From Thermoanaerobaculia bacterium (GTDB lineage Bacteria > Acidobacteriota > Thermoanaerobaculia > Multivoradales > J023), in assembly GCA_030431255.1 (NCBI GenBank), contig JAUIJL010000004.1:124001-188000 (forward strand): DNA of 64,000 bases. The letters are read 5' to 3'. The notes below the pieces were generated by a model that ran no database searches, was not told the origin of the DNA, and was given only the letters and a program-made list of their open reading frames with translations. Shown piece by piece: positions 9,505-18,664 of this stretch (position 1 is its first letter; every line of letters starts with the position of its first letter). Made by a program: the position numbers and the translations under genes.

Positions 9505-9680
9505 CAAACTACCACGACCGGGCGCAGCCTGCCGCTGACCGATGACGACGCATCCCTTGCCGATGGCGCCAAGCCAACCCCCGACTCGATCTCATTCCCA
9601 GGCGCGGCGGGCAAGTGCGCACGCACCGCTCCCGCCGGCTCCAGCACCGAGGCCACTTGTCGGAGACGATCGGGGGTCAT
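9504..9680 (-). pseudogene. Truncated duplicate of the Ser/Thr kinase 5' end
   Basis: This 58-codon ORF begins with the same 13 residues as the neighbouring kinase (MTPDRLRQVASVL), then jumps to its AGAVRAHLPAAPG segment and ends in unrelated sequence. At DNA level, 9579-9680 matches 12372-12542 almost base for base, except for an in-frame loss of 69 bases (23 codons) at a short TCC microhomology. The kinase domain is absent, so this is a duplication remnant. Its TGA overlaps the ATG of the cytochrome gene (TGATG). It could still serve as a leader cistron that couples translation of the dehydrogenase operon, but that is inference. Confidence 0.75.
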
Positions 9681-9731
9681 ACCTACCTCAGATCAAGCTT
9701 CACAACCCGGCCGTAGAGCAGACCATGAATG

Positions 9732-12542
9732 TTAGAACGCAACACTCGATGGCCCGTGGGAACGGACTTCGGCGTTTATCGGAGGCCGGCTTTCGAAAAG
9801 CCAGGATGGACAAGCAAAGGGGAATTGCGGTTCCAGATTTCTTTCCCTCAAGCTCAAGACCTCGTCTGCCTCGTCCTGAAGATCTCGGGCTCTCAGCATC
9901 GCGACGAGCCTGTCCACCGATTGAGCCAAGACCACCTCTTTGCCCAGGCTTGCGGGTGATTCAAGAAGAACTTCTCGGTAGTGCTTCTCGGCCAAGTCCA
10001 GCTGACCTTCCGACTCTCGGATCCGTCCTTTGACCGCAAAGATCAGTGAAAGCAATGAGACCTCGTTCGTTGCTTCAGCTTGGAGCTCCTCGAGGTCCGA
10101 GAGAAACCTCTCAGCCATGTCGTGGTCTCCCTTTTCGACATTTGCCCACGCCGCCGCCGCGATCGCTGTCGCTTGAGAGGAGGCTAAAGGGCTGAGGAAG
10201 CTCGGGCTGTCTCCGAGTGGGCCAAACCACTTCGTAGCTTCGGAATATCGGCCCGCCACAAAGTCCTCGATGCCACGTGACATCCGCAGCTCGACGTCAA
10301 CGGAAGCCCTGAGATGATCCGGAAGAGCCTGAATATCGACCGAGTCGATCAGCGCCCGAGCACGGCTCGACTCACCAAATCCGCAAAGGACCTGGATCAG
10401 CATGAATAGAAGTCTCAAGAATCTCTTGTGATGGGGGCCATAGACCTCTCGATTGCTCTCGAGCCCTGAATAGTAGGCTCTAAGGGACATCTCAAGATGA
10501 TTGGCACGCCAAAAGAGCCCCGCGAGCACCGGCAAGGCATGCGGCCGAACAAGGGACGGGTGCTCGCGAGTAGCCTCCAAAATCAGGATGACTTCCTCGA
10601 TCGCTTCCGCGACCCGACCTTGGTCACCGTCGATCGAAGCAGCATTCAGCCTGGGCATCCATGAGCTCGGATGCAACGGCCCATGGGTCGTTTCCGAGAG
10701 CTGCTGCGCTTCGCGATATAGCCGGATGGCCCGCTCAGAAGAGCCAGTGTAGTAGGCGACGATTCCTTGCAAATTCAAGATGTCGATCATGGTAGAAGCT
10801 TCCCCGCTCTCGGCGGCCAACGCGGAGGCTTGCTTCAGGGCCGCGCTCGCCCGCTCGAAGTCGCCCATGGACTCGTAGACGCGGCCGAGGTTCAGGAACA
10901 CATCCGCTTTCTCCGGAATGCGCTCCCCCTCCCCCAAGCCGGCCGCTTGCTTCAGAACGTCCGCCGACGTGGGATATTCCCCAAGGTTGCGCAATACCAA
11001 ACCCAAAGTGCCCAAGAGCTTGATACGCGTCGGCAGGGCTAGGGACGCGTGCTCTTGGACCCGAGCGACGCCCTTTTGCACCAACGAAAGGGCCGAGACA
11101 TTGGGATCACGATTCTGCGGATCCTCGCTCTCGAAGAGCTCCACCAGCACCCGCGACACCTCCTGCTCCGCCCGGGACGACTGCTCCGCCACCAGCTGCG
11201 CCTGCTCCGCCCGATCTCGCGCTTCCAACGCGGCGTTGCGCTCACGGGCCACCCGCGCCGCTTGACGGCTCATGGCCACCGCGAACGAGCCGCTCATGCC
11301 CACGAAACCCAACGCCGCGCCGACCCCGGCGCGGTGGCGTCGCACGAATTTGCCCGCCCGATAGAGCGCGGTGCCCTGGCGCGCCAGCACCGGCGCGCCC
11401 TCCAGGTATCGACGCAGATCGTCGTCCAGCTGCTCCACGGACCGGTAGCGACGCTCCGGATCAACCTCGATGGCTTTGGCCACGATGTTGTCGAGATCGC
11501 CCTGCAGCTCACGGCTGATCACCGAGGGCTCCGCGCCGAAGCGCTGCTCAGCCGGAATCGACGTTTCCGAATCCCCTGTGAGGACCGCGCGGCTGATCGG
11601 CGGCGGCTCGTGGCTCGACATATGCTCCAAAATCGCCGACGGCCACGGCTTCGACGGTCGGTAGGGCAAGGTGCCGGTCAAGGCCAGGTACATCAACACG
11701 CCGAGGGAATACACGTCCGACGCCGTGGTGATCGCCTCGCCTCGCAATTGCTCCGGGCTGGCGTAGCGAGGTGTGAACGGACCGGGTCCGGTCATGGTCG
11801 CCTGCACGGTCAGGGGAAAAGCCTCGGGATCGAGCAGCTTGGCAATACCGAAATCCAACAGCTTGGGCTCGCCGTCGGCGGTCACCAACACATTGGTGGG
11901 TTTCAAATCTCGATGCACCACCAACCGAGAATGGGCGTATTGCACGGCCGCGCAGACCTTGCGAAAGAGGTGGATCCGTTCCGTGATCGAAAGACCTCGG
12001 TCGTCGCAAAAATCCGTCAGCGGCGAGCCCTCCACCAGCTCCATCACCAGGTAGGGCAGGCCTTCTTCCGTGGCCGCTCCTTCGTAGAGCTTGGCGATGT
12101 TGGGATGGTCGAACGCGGCCAAGATCTGCCGCTCACCGCGAAATCGACGCACCATCTCGTCGGTGGGAAAGCGCAGCTGCAAGACCTTGATCGCCACCCG
12201 TCGCTCGAACTCACGATCGTCGCGAATCGCCGAATAAACCGCCCCCATGCCGCCCGCGCCCAACCAACCGTCGATGCGGTAGGGACCGATGCGTTTGGGC
12301 AACGCCAGGGGATTGGTGGGTGCGACGGGCTCTGCCACCGTGGCGGTGCCGTCGTCCGAGAGCGCTTCGAGCCCCGACTCGATTTCATCCCCAGGCGCGG
12401 CGGGCAAGTGCGCACGCACCGCTCCCGCCAGCTCCGGATCCTGGACGGCCAAGGTATCCAGGTAGCGGTCCCGAGTCTCGACGTCGAGCTCAAGGGCTAT
12501 TTCCAGCACCGAGGCCACTTGTCGGAGACGATCGGGGGTCAT
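9732..12542 (-). CDS. Membrane-anchored Ser/Thr protein kinase with TPR domain
   Basis: A 936-residue PknB-type kinase. The kinase domain spans about 85-355: glycine loop GAGGMG, VAIK lysine K119, Glu137, HRDLKPTN with D212, LDFG near 227, and the YASPEQL activation segment. A transmembrane helix follows near 400-418 (GAALGFVGMSGSFAVAM), then a coiled segment rich in Arg/Glu/Ala and about 450 residues of tetratricopeptide repeats. In the family the TPR part is a protein-interaction module, presumably periplasmic here. All catalytic residues are present. The ATG overlaps the pyrF TGA (ATGA), an unusual pairing with a pyrimidine enzyme. The 5' end has a partial duplicate immediately downstream of the stop. 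Confidence 0.92.
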   Translation of the reverse strand: MTPDRLRQVASVLEIALELDVETRDRYLDTLAVQDPELAGAVRAHLPAAPGDEIESGLEALSDDGTATVAEPVAPTNPLALPKRIGPYRIDGWLGAGGMGAVYSAIRDDREFERRVAIKVLQLRFPTDEMVRRFRGERQILAAFDHPNIAKLYEGAATEEGLPYLVMELVEGSPLTDFCDDRGLSITERIHLFRKVCAAVQYAHSRLVVHRDLKPTNVLVTADGEPKLLDFGIAKLLDPEAFPLTVQATMTGPGPFTPRYASPEQLRGEAITTASDVYSLGVLMYLALTGTLPYRPSKPWPSAILEHMSSHEPPPISRAVLTGDSETSIPAEQRFGAEPSVISRELQGDLDNIVAKAIEVDPERRYRSVEQLDDDLRRYLEGAPVLARQGTALYRAGKFVRRHRAGVGAALGFVGMSGSFAVAMSRQAARVARERNAALEARDRAEQAQLVAEQSSRAEQEVSRVLVELFESEDPQNRDPNVSALSLVQKGVARVQEHASLALPTRIKLLGTLGLVLRNLGEYPTSADVLKQAAGLGEGERIPEKADVFLNLGRVYESMGDFERASAALKQASALAAESGEASTMIDILNLQGIVAYYTGSSERAIRLYREAQQLSETTHGPLHPSSWMPRLNAASIDGDQGRVAEAIEEVILILEATREHPSLVRPHALPVLAGLFWRANHLEMSLRAYYSGLESNREVYGPHHKRFLRLLFMLIQVLCGFGESSRARALIDSVDIQALPDHLRASVDVELRMSRGIEDFVAGRYSEATKWFGPLGDSPSFLSPLASSQATAIAAAAWANVEKGDHDMAERFLSDLEELQAEATNEVSLLSLIFAVKGRIRESEGQLDLAEKHYREVLLESPASLGKEVVLAQSVDRLVAMLRARDLQDEADEVLSLRERNLEPQFPFACPSWLFESRPPINAEVRSHGPSSVAF

Positions 12543-13396
12543 GCTGCTTGTCGCAGCTCGAAGGCTCGGTCGCGCTGTTTCTCCATGCTTTCACGAAGGC
12601 CCGAAATGCTCGGACCGTGGCTCAGGACTCCCCTCGACGAGGTCGGGATCACCCGATCGATCGCATCGCCGAAGACCGCGCGCACGTCGTCGAAGCTCGC
12701 CCCTTGGGCGCCGATGCCAGGAGCGAGGAAGAGGGACTTCGGCATGCGCTCGACCGCGGAGGCGGCGGCCTCGCCCAGGGTGGCGCCGATCACCGCACCC
12801 ACAGGGCCGACCGGCTCGTCGGTGATGCTGTTGTAGTCGGTGATGTGATCCGCCAAATACTCGGCCACGGAGCGGCCGTCTTCGAGGCGAGCCGCTTGCA
12901 GCTCCCGTCCTTCCGAGTTGGACGACAACACCACCGGAAAGAGCATGGCACCTTGCTCGGCGGCCCGTTCCACCGCGGGGCGCAGCGTCCCTGGCCCCAA
13001 ATAGGCGTTGAGGGTTAAGGCGTCGGGACCCATGGGGCTGTCGCGTCCGATCAAGCCTTCGGCATAGGCGGCCAAGCTGTGTCCGATATCACCGCGTTTG
13101 GCGTCGAGCAGCACCAGGGCCCCTTGTGCTTGGGCACCGCCGATGAACCGCCGCAGCTCCATCATGCCGGCGGGGCCGAAGCGTTCGAAGAAGGCCGATT
13201 GCGGCTTGAAAATCGCCAAGCGATCCTCCGCGGCTTCTAGGACCCGATCACAGAAATGCCCGACGCCGGCGGCATCGAGGGACAAACCCCAATTGTGGAG
13301 AAGCGTGTCGGAAGGGTCCACGCCGCAGCAGAAAGGGGAACGCTCTTCTGTGAGGGTGCTGAATCGTTGCCAGAAGCTGGGGTTTGGGCGGGTCAT
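12539..13396 (-). CDS. pyrF: Orotidine 5'-phosphate decarboxylase (type 2)
   Basis: A 285-residue enzyme converting OMP to UMP, the last step of de novo pyrimidine synthesis, in the cytosol. The catalytic LLDAKRGDIG motif carries the Lys-Asp pair of the family; CGVDPSDTLL near the N-terminus and the APGIGAQGAS phosphate loop are typical of the long, mycobacterial-type (group 2) PyrF. I start at 13396 (MTRPNPSFW), where a GGAGA lies about 11 bases upstream; the longer frame to 13480 adds 28 residues not typical of the family. The kinase gene follows with an ATGA overlap. Confidence 0.93.
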   Translation of the reverse strand: MTRPNPSFWQRFSTLTEERSPFCCGVDPSDTLLHNWGLSLDAAGVGHFCDRVLEAAEDRLAIFKPQSAFFERFGPAGMMELRRFIGGAQAQGALVLLDAKRGDIGHSLAAYAEGLIGRDSPMGPDALTLNAYLGPGTLRPAVERAAEQGAMLFPVVLSSNSEGRELQAARLEDGRSVAEYLADHITDYNSITDEPVGPVGAVIGATLGEAAASAVERMPKSLFLAPGIGAQGASFDDVRAVFGDAIDRVIPTSSRGVLSHGPSISGLRESMEKQRDRAFELRQAA

Positions 13397-13654
13397 ATGG
13401 GAGACATCTCCAGGCTGTGATTTCAGCCGAGTAGCTCGTTGAAAAGGGCAAGCCGCCGTTCGGCAGTCGCTCGTCGCCATATGGTGCCATTGAAGACCGA
13501 GAAATGTAAGCCTATGAGATTCGGCAATCCACTCCGCTTCGAGTCGGCTCTGGGGTTCGGTCGCCGGCTCTCGTGCGATAAGCTTTTATGAATTTCTTAA
13601 CGCTAGATTTACAACTCCTTATTGACGTTGCATTTATGAAGCTATCCCCTCACG

Positions 13655-15445
13655 TTGCCGACTCTTCCTCCCGCTTCGCCTTCTTCAGTGCCTGCCCCGA
13701 GGCATCCCTCCACATCCGTATCGCGAGACATACAGCCCGTGGATGAGCTGAGCGTCGGCACCGTCGCCATAGGGCTCATCGGCGGCCTGGCCCTTTTCCT
13801 CTACGGCATGGAGAAGATGACCGTCTCGTTGAAGCTGTTGGCCGGCGACGGCATGAAAAGCCTGCTTCAGCGCATGACCAGCAATCGCTTCAAGAGTGTG
13901 ATCACGGGAGCGGCGGTGACGGCCATCATCCAAAGCTCTTCGGTCACCACGGTGCTGGTGGTCGGGTTCATCTCGGCGGGTTTGCTCTCCCTCTCGCAAT
14001 CGATCGGCATCATCATGGGCGCCAGTATCGGCACCACGATCACCGCGCAGATCATCGCGTTCAAAATCACTCACTATTCGCTGGTTATGGTGGCCGCGGG
14101 TTTCTTTTTGTCAGCGGTTCCGAAGAAGGAATCGATCCGGCATTGGGGCTCGATGATCATGGGTCTCGGTCTCGTTTTCTTCGGCATGGAGCTGATGAAG
14201 GAGGCGACCAGCCCCTTGCGCTCCTACGAGCCTTTCATCGGGGCCATGCGCAATCTCGACCACCCGACGGTCGGGGTGCTGTTCAGCGCGTTGTTCACCG
14301 CCTTGGTGCAAAGCTCTTCCGCCACCACCGGCATCATTATCGTGCTGGCGAGCCAAGGTTTCTTGACCCTCGAAGCCGCCATCGCGTTGGTGCTCGGGGC
14401 CAATATCGGCACCTGCGTCACCGCGATGCTGGCCTCCATCGGCAAACCGCGAGAAGCAGTCCGGGCGGCCCTGGTGCATGTGCTCTTCAACACCGCCGGT
14501 GTCTTGATTTGGATCGGCTTGATCGACCAGCTGGCCACCATTGTGCTCCTGCTGTCGCCGAATGTCGCCGGACAGGCGGCCGGCGCCATGCCCCGCCAGG
14601 TCGCCAATGCCCACACTGTCTTCAATGTCGCCAACACCCTGATTTTCATCGGTTTCACCCCCTGGATCGCCCGCTTCGTGGAATGGGTGGTGCCGGATCG
14701 ACGGCTGGGCGAGCCTTCCGTGGATCGTCGTTATCTCGACGACCTGCTCATGGTGACCCCGGCCCTGGCGCTCGACCTCGTGCGCATGGAGCTGGCACGC
14801 CTCGGCTCGGTGGTGCTGGAGATGGTGCGCGGGTCGATCCGTCCCGTGCTCGAAGGCGGACGCGAGGAGCTGGAGAAGCTGCGCGCCATGGACGAGCAGG
14901 TGGATCAATTGCACGGCGCGCTCGTCACCTACCTCGGTCGGCTCTCTGTGGAAAACCTCACCGAGGCACAATCTCATCTGCTGTCGAAACGCCTCAGCGC
15001 GGCGAATTATTTTGAGAATATGGGAGACGTCATCGAGACCAATCTGGTCGACGCTGGATACGGTCGCCTGGAGCAAGAGGTCGAGATCAGCCCGACGACT
15101 CGGGATCTGCTGCGCGCTTTGCACGGACGGGTCGAATGGACGCTGAAGACCACCATAGAAGCCGTCGCCTCCCAGGATACCCCCGCGATTCAGGGGGTGC
15201 TCGAGGCGAAAAGCGACATCAAGCGACTTGCCCAAGAAGTGCACGACCATTTGGCCACCCGTTTGGCCGCTCCCGTTCCCCGTCGTCTCAGCACCTTCCG
15301 CCTCGAGTCCGAGATGGTGGAAGCCCTGGAGCGCATTTATTATTTCGCCCGACGCATTGTCCAGCTGGCCGGTGAGGAGCCTCTAGCAGAACGGCAGAAC
15401 GAGCCGACGCAGGAAGCCGATTCTCCAGCCCTTGGAGCCGCTTGA
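13655..15445 (+). CDS. Na/Pi cotransporter family protein with PhoU-like tail
   Basis: A 596-residue membrane protein of the NptA/SLC34 family. Two inverted repeats carry the QSSS signature (IIQSSSVTTVLVVGF near residue 92 and LVQSSSATTGIIIVL near 222), with about eight to nine hydrophobic spans up to residue 345. The rest is a cytoplasmic PhoU-like helical domain (about 370-580). It couples phosphate movement to sodium. The listed start is a TTG; a GTG at 13739, just before DELSVGTVAIGLIGG, would remove an atypical Pro/Ser-rich head of 28 residues and is a fair alternative. The UspA gene begins on the base after its stop. Confidence 0.88.
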   Translation: MPTLPPASPSSVPAPRHPSTSVSRDIQPVDELSVGTVAIGLIGGLALFLYGMEKMTVSLKLLAGDGMKSLLQRMTSNRFKSVITGAAVTAIIQSSSVTTVLVVGFISAGLLSLSQSIGIIMGASIGTTITAQIIAFKITHYSLVMVAAGFFLSAVPKKESIRHWGSMIMGLGLVFFGMELMKEATSPLRSYEPFIGAMRNLDHPTVGVLFSALFTALVQSSSATTGIIIVLASQGFLTLEAAIALVLGANIGTCVTAMLASIGKPREAVRAALVHVLFNTAGVLIWIGLIDQLATIVLLLSPNVAGQAAGAMPRQVANAHTVFNVANTLIFIGFTPWIARFVEWVVPDRRLGEPSVDRRYLDDLLMVTPALALDLVRMELARLGSVVLEMVRGSIRPVLEGGREELEKLRAMDEQVDQLHGALVTYLGRLSVENLTEAQSHLLSKRLSAANYFENMGDVIETNLVDAGYGRLEQEVEISPTTRDLLRALHGRVEWTLKTTIEAVASQDTPAIQGVLEAKSDIKRLAQEVHDHLATRLAAPVPRRLSTFRLESEMVEALERIYYFARRIVQLAGEEPLAERQNEPTQEADSPALGAA

Positions 15446-15961
15446 ATGAAAGAGTCGAACCGCGCCAAGACCCGACCGATTCTCGCCGCCATCGACTTTT
15501 CCCCGTGCTCCGAGCGCGCGTTGCTGTGGGCGGCTCGAACGGCCAAGCTATTCGACGCACCGCTCATCGTGCTGCACGTGGTCCACGATCCGGAATCCGC
15601 GCCGGGTTATTACCAGCGCTCGAAGAAACGGAAGAAATATCTTCGGCGGATCGAGGAAGCAGCTGCAGAGATGATGTCGGACTTCCTGGAAGCGCTCGAA
15701 AAGAAATATCCGGAGCTGCTGAACGGATTCCAAAAACGGCTGGTGATCGGCCTACCCGTCACCCGCATCCTCGAGGTGGCCGGCGAGACACAGGCCCAGC
15801 TGGTGGTCGCCGGCAGTCACGGTCGGAGCGGTTTCGACAAATTGCTGCTCGGCTCCAAGGCTCAGAAGCTGGTGCAGATTTCGCCGATCCCGGTCACCAT
15901 CGTCAAAGGACCCAAACCGGTCGAGACGCACAAAGACCCGGACGAGCCCCAAGAAGTCTGA
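15446..15961 (+). CDS. Universal stress protein (UspA family)
   Basis: A 171-residue single-domain Usp. It begins PILAAIDFSPCSERALLWA, and the C-terminal nucleotide-binding motif appears as VVAGSHGRSGFDKLLLGSKAQKLV, matching the ATP-binding G-x2-G-x9-G-(S/T) pattern of the ATP-binding subgroup. An inserted charged helix (residues about 55-85, YYQRSKKRKKYLRR) is longer than usual. The ATG touches the stop of the phosphate cotransporter gene, so the two form an operon. The protein may act as an ATP-dependent stress regulator linked to phosphate uptake; that link is inference from position. Confidence 0.9.
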   Translation: MKESNRAKTRPILAAIDFSPCSERALLWAARTAKLFDAPLIVLHVVHDPESAPGYYQRSKKRKKYLRRIEEAAAEMMSDFLEALEKKYPELLNGFQKRLVIGLPVTRILEVAGETQAQLVVAGSHGRSGFDKLLLGSKAQKLVQISPIPVTIVKGPKPVETHKDPDEPQEV

Positions 15962-16035
15962 GAAATCCGCAAGCGGCATGCGTTGACCCTTTGCGTGGCG
16001 AAGACACGTCACGTCTACCCCTAGGAGCAACCATC

Positions 16036-17250
16036 ATGTCGATACCCCAGCTATTCTCTAGGCTCAGCCCGAGTCACGCTTTGTCCGCCCTCGCGGTCGT
16101 CGCCTTCTGCGCGCTGTCCTCCGTCGCACCCGAGGCCCGAGCCGCCGAGGTGATCACCATCAGCCAATACGGCGGCACCCTGCAACAAGCCATCGATCAA
16201 GCCGGCGAAGGCGGCATGGTGATCGTCGACGAAACGTTGTTTCTCGATCAACCGATCGTGCTGCCCCGTCGATTCCGCTTGGTCGGCCTCGGTCACCAAG
16301 GCCAAGGGATCCTCGCCTTCTCCATGAGCGCCGGCAGCGCCATCTCCATCCAACCCGGTGGCGACGCCTGGGTTTCGATCGAGAATCTCGACATCGAAGG
16401 TCTTTTCACGCCCGGCGGCAATTTCAACACCAGCCTCCGCGGCCTGGACTTGAGCGGATCCCACAATGTGTATTTGCGCAACCTCACCGTCCGAGGCTTC
16501 GACGTCGGGGTCTATGGCGACTTCAGCTTTTCCGCGCACGCGTTGAATTGCAGCGTGTCCGTGAACCAAACCTACAACTACTACTTGTACAACGAGGCCC
16601 ACAGCTGGCGGATTGTCGGCGGCCTCAGCTCCCAGGCGGGTCGGATCGCGATTCGGGTGCGTGAATCGAATAACGTGGTGATCGATTCCGTGCGCATGGA
16701 AAGCAACCCGATCGGCGTTTACACCGATACGGTGTCCACCCACGTGATCAACAACCGTTTCGAGTGCAGCCCGGTGATCCCCCAATTCTGCGCCGGCAAC
16801 CCGATCGGCGTGCGCATCGGCAACGGCGCCGTGGACACCCTGCTGGTGGGCAATCTCTACGCCGGCCTGCTACCGGTGGACGACCGCAGCGTGGACGGGC
16901 GGACTTACCGCTTCGAGCAAGGCTATACCGCCCTGGTGCAACCGCAATCCGGTGAGGACGGCCTGAGGGTGGTTCTACCCGAAGACGGCTCAGAGCTGAT
17001 TTTCGACGACCAAGGCCGCCTGCGGGTGGGCTCCGAGCAAGGCGTGAGCGCCAAATTCACCGTCAATGCCGACTCCGGCGAGGCCATGCGAGTCCGAGTC
17101 GGCGGCGTGACACGGCTCTTCGTCGGCGGCAACGGCAACGTCGGCGTGGCCACCGCTAGCCCGTCGGAGAAGCTGCACGTCAACGGCAACCTTCGGATCA
17201 ACGGCGACATCCTCGCCGACGGCGAAATCTGCATCGGCAGTGGCTGCTGA
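16036..17250 (+). CDS. Secreted right-handed parallel beta-helix protein
   Basis: A 404-residue protein with a signal peptide (about 1-35, cleavage after APEARAAE). The central region (about 40-290) has the repeating short-strand pattern of pectate-lyase-like parallel beta-helices (SLRGLDLSGSHNVYLRNLTV, NVVIDSVRMESNPIGVY). The C-terminus resembles the collar that precedes intramolecular chaperones in tail fibres (NVGVATASPSEKLHVNGNLR), then stops at a short ICIGSGC end without an S74 chaperone domain. No catalytic residues are evident. TAGGAG precedes the ATG at 16036; the open frame extends further upstream but overlaps the UspA gene. A small secreted protein is encoded 12 bases downstream. 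Confidence 0.8.
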   Translation: MSIPQLFSRLSPSHALSALAVVAFCALSSVAPEARAAEVITISQYGGTLQQAIDQAGEGGMVIVDETLFLDQPIVLPRRFRLVGLGHQGQGILAFSMSAGSAISIQPGGDAWVSIENLDIEGLFTPGGNFNTSLRGLDLSGSHNVYLRNLTVRGFDVGVYGDFSFSAHALNCSVSVNQTYNYYLYNEAHSWRIVGGLSSQAGRIAIRVRESNNVVIDSVRMESNPIGVYTDTVSTHVINNRFECSPVIPQFCAGNPIGVRIGNGAVDTLLVGNLYAGLLPVDDRSVDGRTYRFEQGYTALVQPQSGEDGLRVVLPEDGSELIFDDQGRLRVGSEQGVSAKFTVNADSGEAMRVRVGGVTRLFVGGNGNVGVATASPSEKLHVNGNLRINGDILADGEICIGSGC

Positions 17251-17262
17251 GGGGGGGACATC

Positions 17263-17607
17263 ATGATCACGACCCTATTGTTGCTCACCCTGCTTGCGGG
17301 CGCGCCCCACGAGCCGAGCCCTCGGCCCGACCCGCCTTCCGGCCCTGAGGCCGCGACCTCAACGGCTTTCGGCGGCCAGGAGAAGGGCTTTCAGATCTGC
17401 ACGCCACCCGCTGTCGGCACTTGGTGGGTCTTCCAGGATTGCCTGCTGCTCGGAGCCCATTCGGTGTCCGGTCACGTGGTGGTCTTTGAAAACGTCACCC
17501 TCACCCTCGCCGCCGGCGCGTCCCTGGATGTCGACTTCAACAACCGTTTCCTAAGGATTCGCGATCAAGCGAGGGTGATCATCAGATCGGGAGCGAGGAT
17601 TCACTAA
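17263..17607 (+). CDS. Small secreted protein of unknown function
   Basis: A 114-residue protein that I do not recognise. It has a short signal peptide (MITTLLLLTLLAGAPHE), a Pro/Ser-rich linker, and a C-terminal domain of about 70 residues with alternating hydrophobic strands (HVVVFENVTLTLAAGASLDV) that resembles one or two turns of a beta-helix. Two cysteines (QICTPP and QDCLLL) could form a disulfide. A GGGGGG run 7-12 bases upstream serves as Shine-Dalgarno. It lies 12 bases after the beta-helix gene, so it is probably co-expressed and may cap or interact with it. Confidence 0.6.
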   Translation: MITTLLLLTLLAGAPHEPSPRPDPPSGPEAATSTAFGGQEKGFQICTPPAVGTWWVFQDCLLLGAHSVSGHVVVFENVTLTLAAGASLDVDFNNRFLRIRDQARVIIRSGARIH

Positions 17608-17635
17608 CGCCCGACCCGACGTTCCGCCCCAAGGA

Positions 17636-18616
17636 TCAAGCGTAGGTTTCGAGCAGGCCCGATTGACGACGGATCGCGTCGTGCATTTCGGACTTCAGGC
17701 GCTCGATCAGCGCTTTCACAGGCACGACGTCGTCGATGGTCGCCACGCCTTGGCCCGCGGACCACAGGGTCTTCCAGGCTTTGGCCTCGGCCTCGGCGGC
17801 GTCGAGCTCTTTGCCGAAATCGACCTTGGCCTTGGACGCCCACATTTCCTTGGTGATGCCCATGGACTCCAAGCTGCGGCGCAGGAAGTTGGCGGGCACC
17901 CCCGACACGGCAGCGGTGTAGACGATGTCGGACGTCTTGCTCTCGATGATCATCTGTCGGTAGCCGTCGTCGGCCCGGCTTTCCTCGACGTTGATGAAGC
18001 GGGTGCCCAAATAGGCCAAATCCGCACCGAGCTGCATGGCCGTGGCCACGTCTTGGCCGGTGGACATGCAGCCCGACAGCAGGAGGGTGCCGTCGAAGAA
18101 GCTGCGCATCTCGGCGATAAACGGCATGGGGTTCAAGGTGCCCGCGTGACCGCCGGCGCCGGCGGCGACACAAATCAAACCGTCCACCCCGGCCTCGGCG
18201 GCCTTCTCCGCGTGCCGGCGATTGGTGACGTCGTGGTAGACCAACCCGCCGTAGGAATGGACCGCGTCCACCAGCTCGGAGACCGCACCGAGAGAGGTGA
18301 TCACCAACGGCACCTTGTGCTTGACCACCATCTCCAGATCCGCCTGAACCCGGGGATTGGACCGATGCACGATCAGGTTGACCCCGTAGGGAGCGGCGGG
18401 CTCGCCATTGGCCTGGGAATAGCCGTCCAGCGCCTCGTTGATTTCAATCAGCCATTGCTCGAAACCTTCGGTGGAACGTTGGTTCAGCGCGGGGAAAGTG
18501 CCGACCACGCCGTGCTTGCAGGTCTCGATCACCAACTTGGGACCCGAGATCAAGAACATGGGCGCGGCAACCACCGGAATGGAGAGGCGTTTCTGGAACG
18601 GCAAGCGATCGGTCAT
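17636..18616 (-). CDS. Nitronate monooxygenase-like FMN enzyme
   Basis: A 326-residue TIM-barrel flavoprotein of the NMO/2-nitropropane dioxygenase family. The family landmarks are the N-terminal PVVAAPMFLISGPKLV, VITSLGA, YHDVTNRRHAEKAAEAGVDGLI, the FMN phosphate loop AAGAGGHAGTLN, LSGCMSTGQDVATAMQLGADLAYLGTRF. The family oxidises alkyl nitronates to carbonyl compounds and nitrite, though many members have other flavin-dependent roles. I start at 18616 because AAGGAA precedes that ATG; an ATG six codons upstream is possible. It follows yajQ by 48 bases on the same strand. A second family member is encoded at 50149-51171. Confidence 0.88.
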   Translation of the reverse strand: MTDRLPFQKRLSIPVVAAPMFLISGPKLVIETCKHGVVGTFPALNQRSTEGFEQWLIEINEALDGYSQANGEPAAPYGVNLIVHRSNPRVQADLEMVVKHKVPLVITSLGAVSELVDAVHSYGGLVYHDVTNRRHAEKAAEAGVDGLICVAAGAGGHAGTLNPMPFIAEMRSFFDGTLLLSGCMSTGQDVATAMQLGADLAYLGTRFINVEESRADDGYRQMIIESKTSDIVYTAAVSGVPANFLRRSLESMGITKEMWASKAKVDFGKELDAAEAEAKAWKTLWSAGQGVATIDDVVPVKALIERLKSEMHDAIRRQSGLLETYA

Positions 18617-18664
18617 ATTATTTCCTTCGGCCATGATGTCTTTTCGGCTAGAACCGAGCTCCGC

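Noticed and set aside
11049-12836. 595-codon plus-strand frame opposite the kinase and pyrF
   Set aside because: Same reason; the composition is His/Arg/Gln-rich as expected for the complement of GC-rich coding DNA.
15442-16035. Upstream extension of the beta-helix protein
   Set aside because: It reads through the UspA gene in another frame; a signal peptide and Shine-Dalgarno mark the start at 16036.
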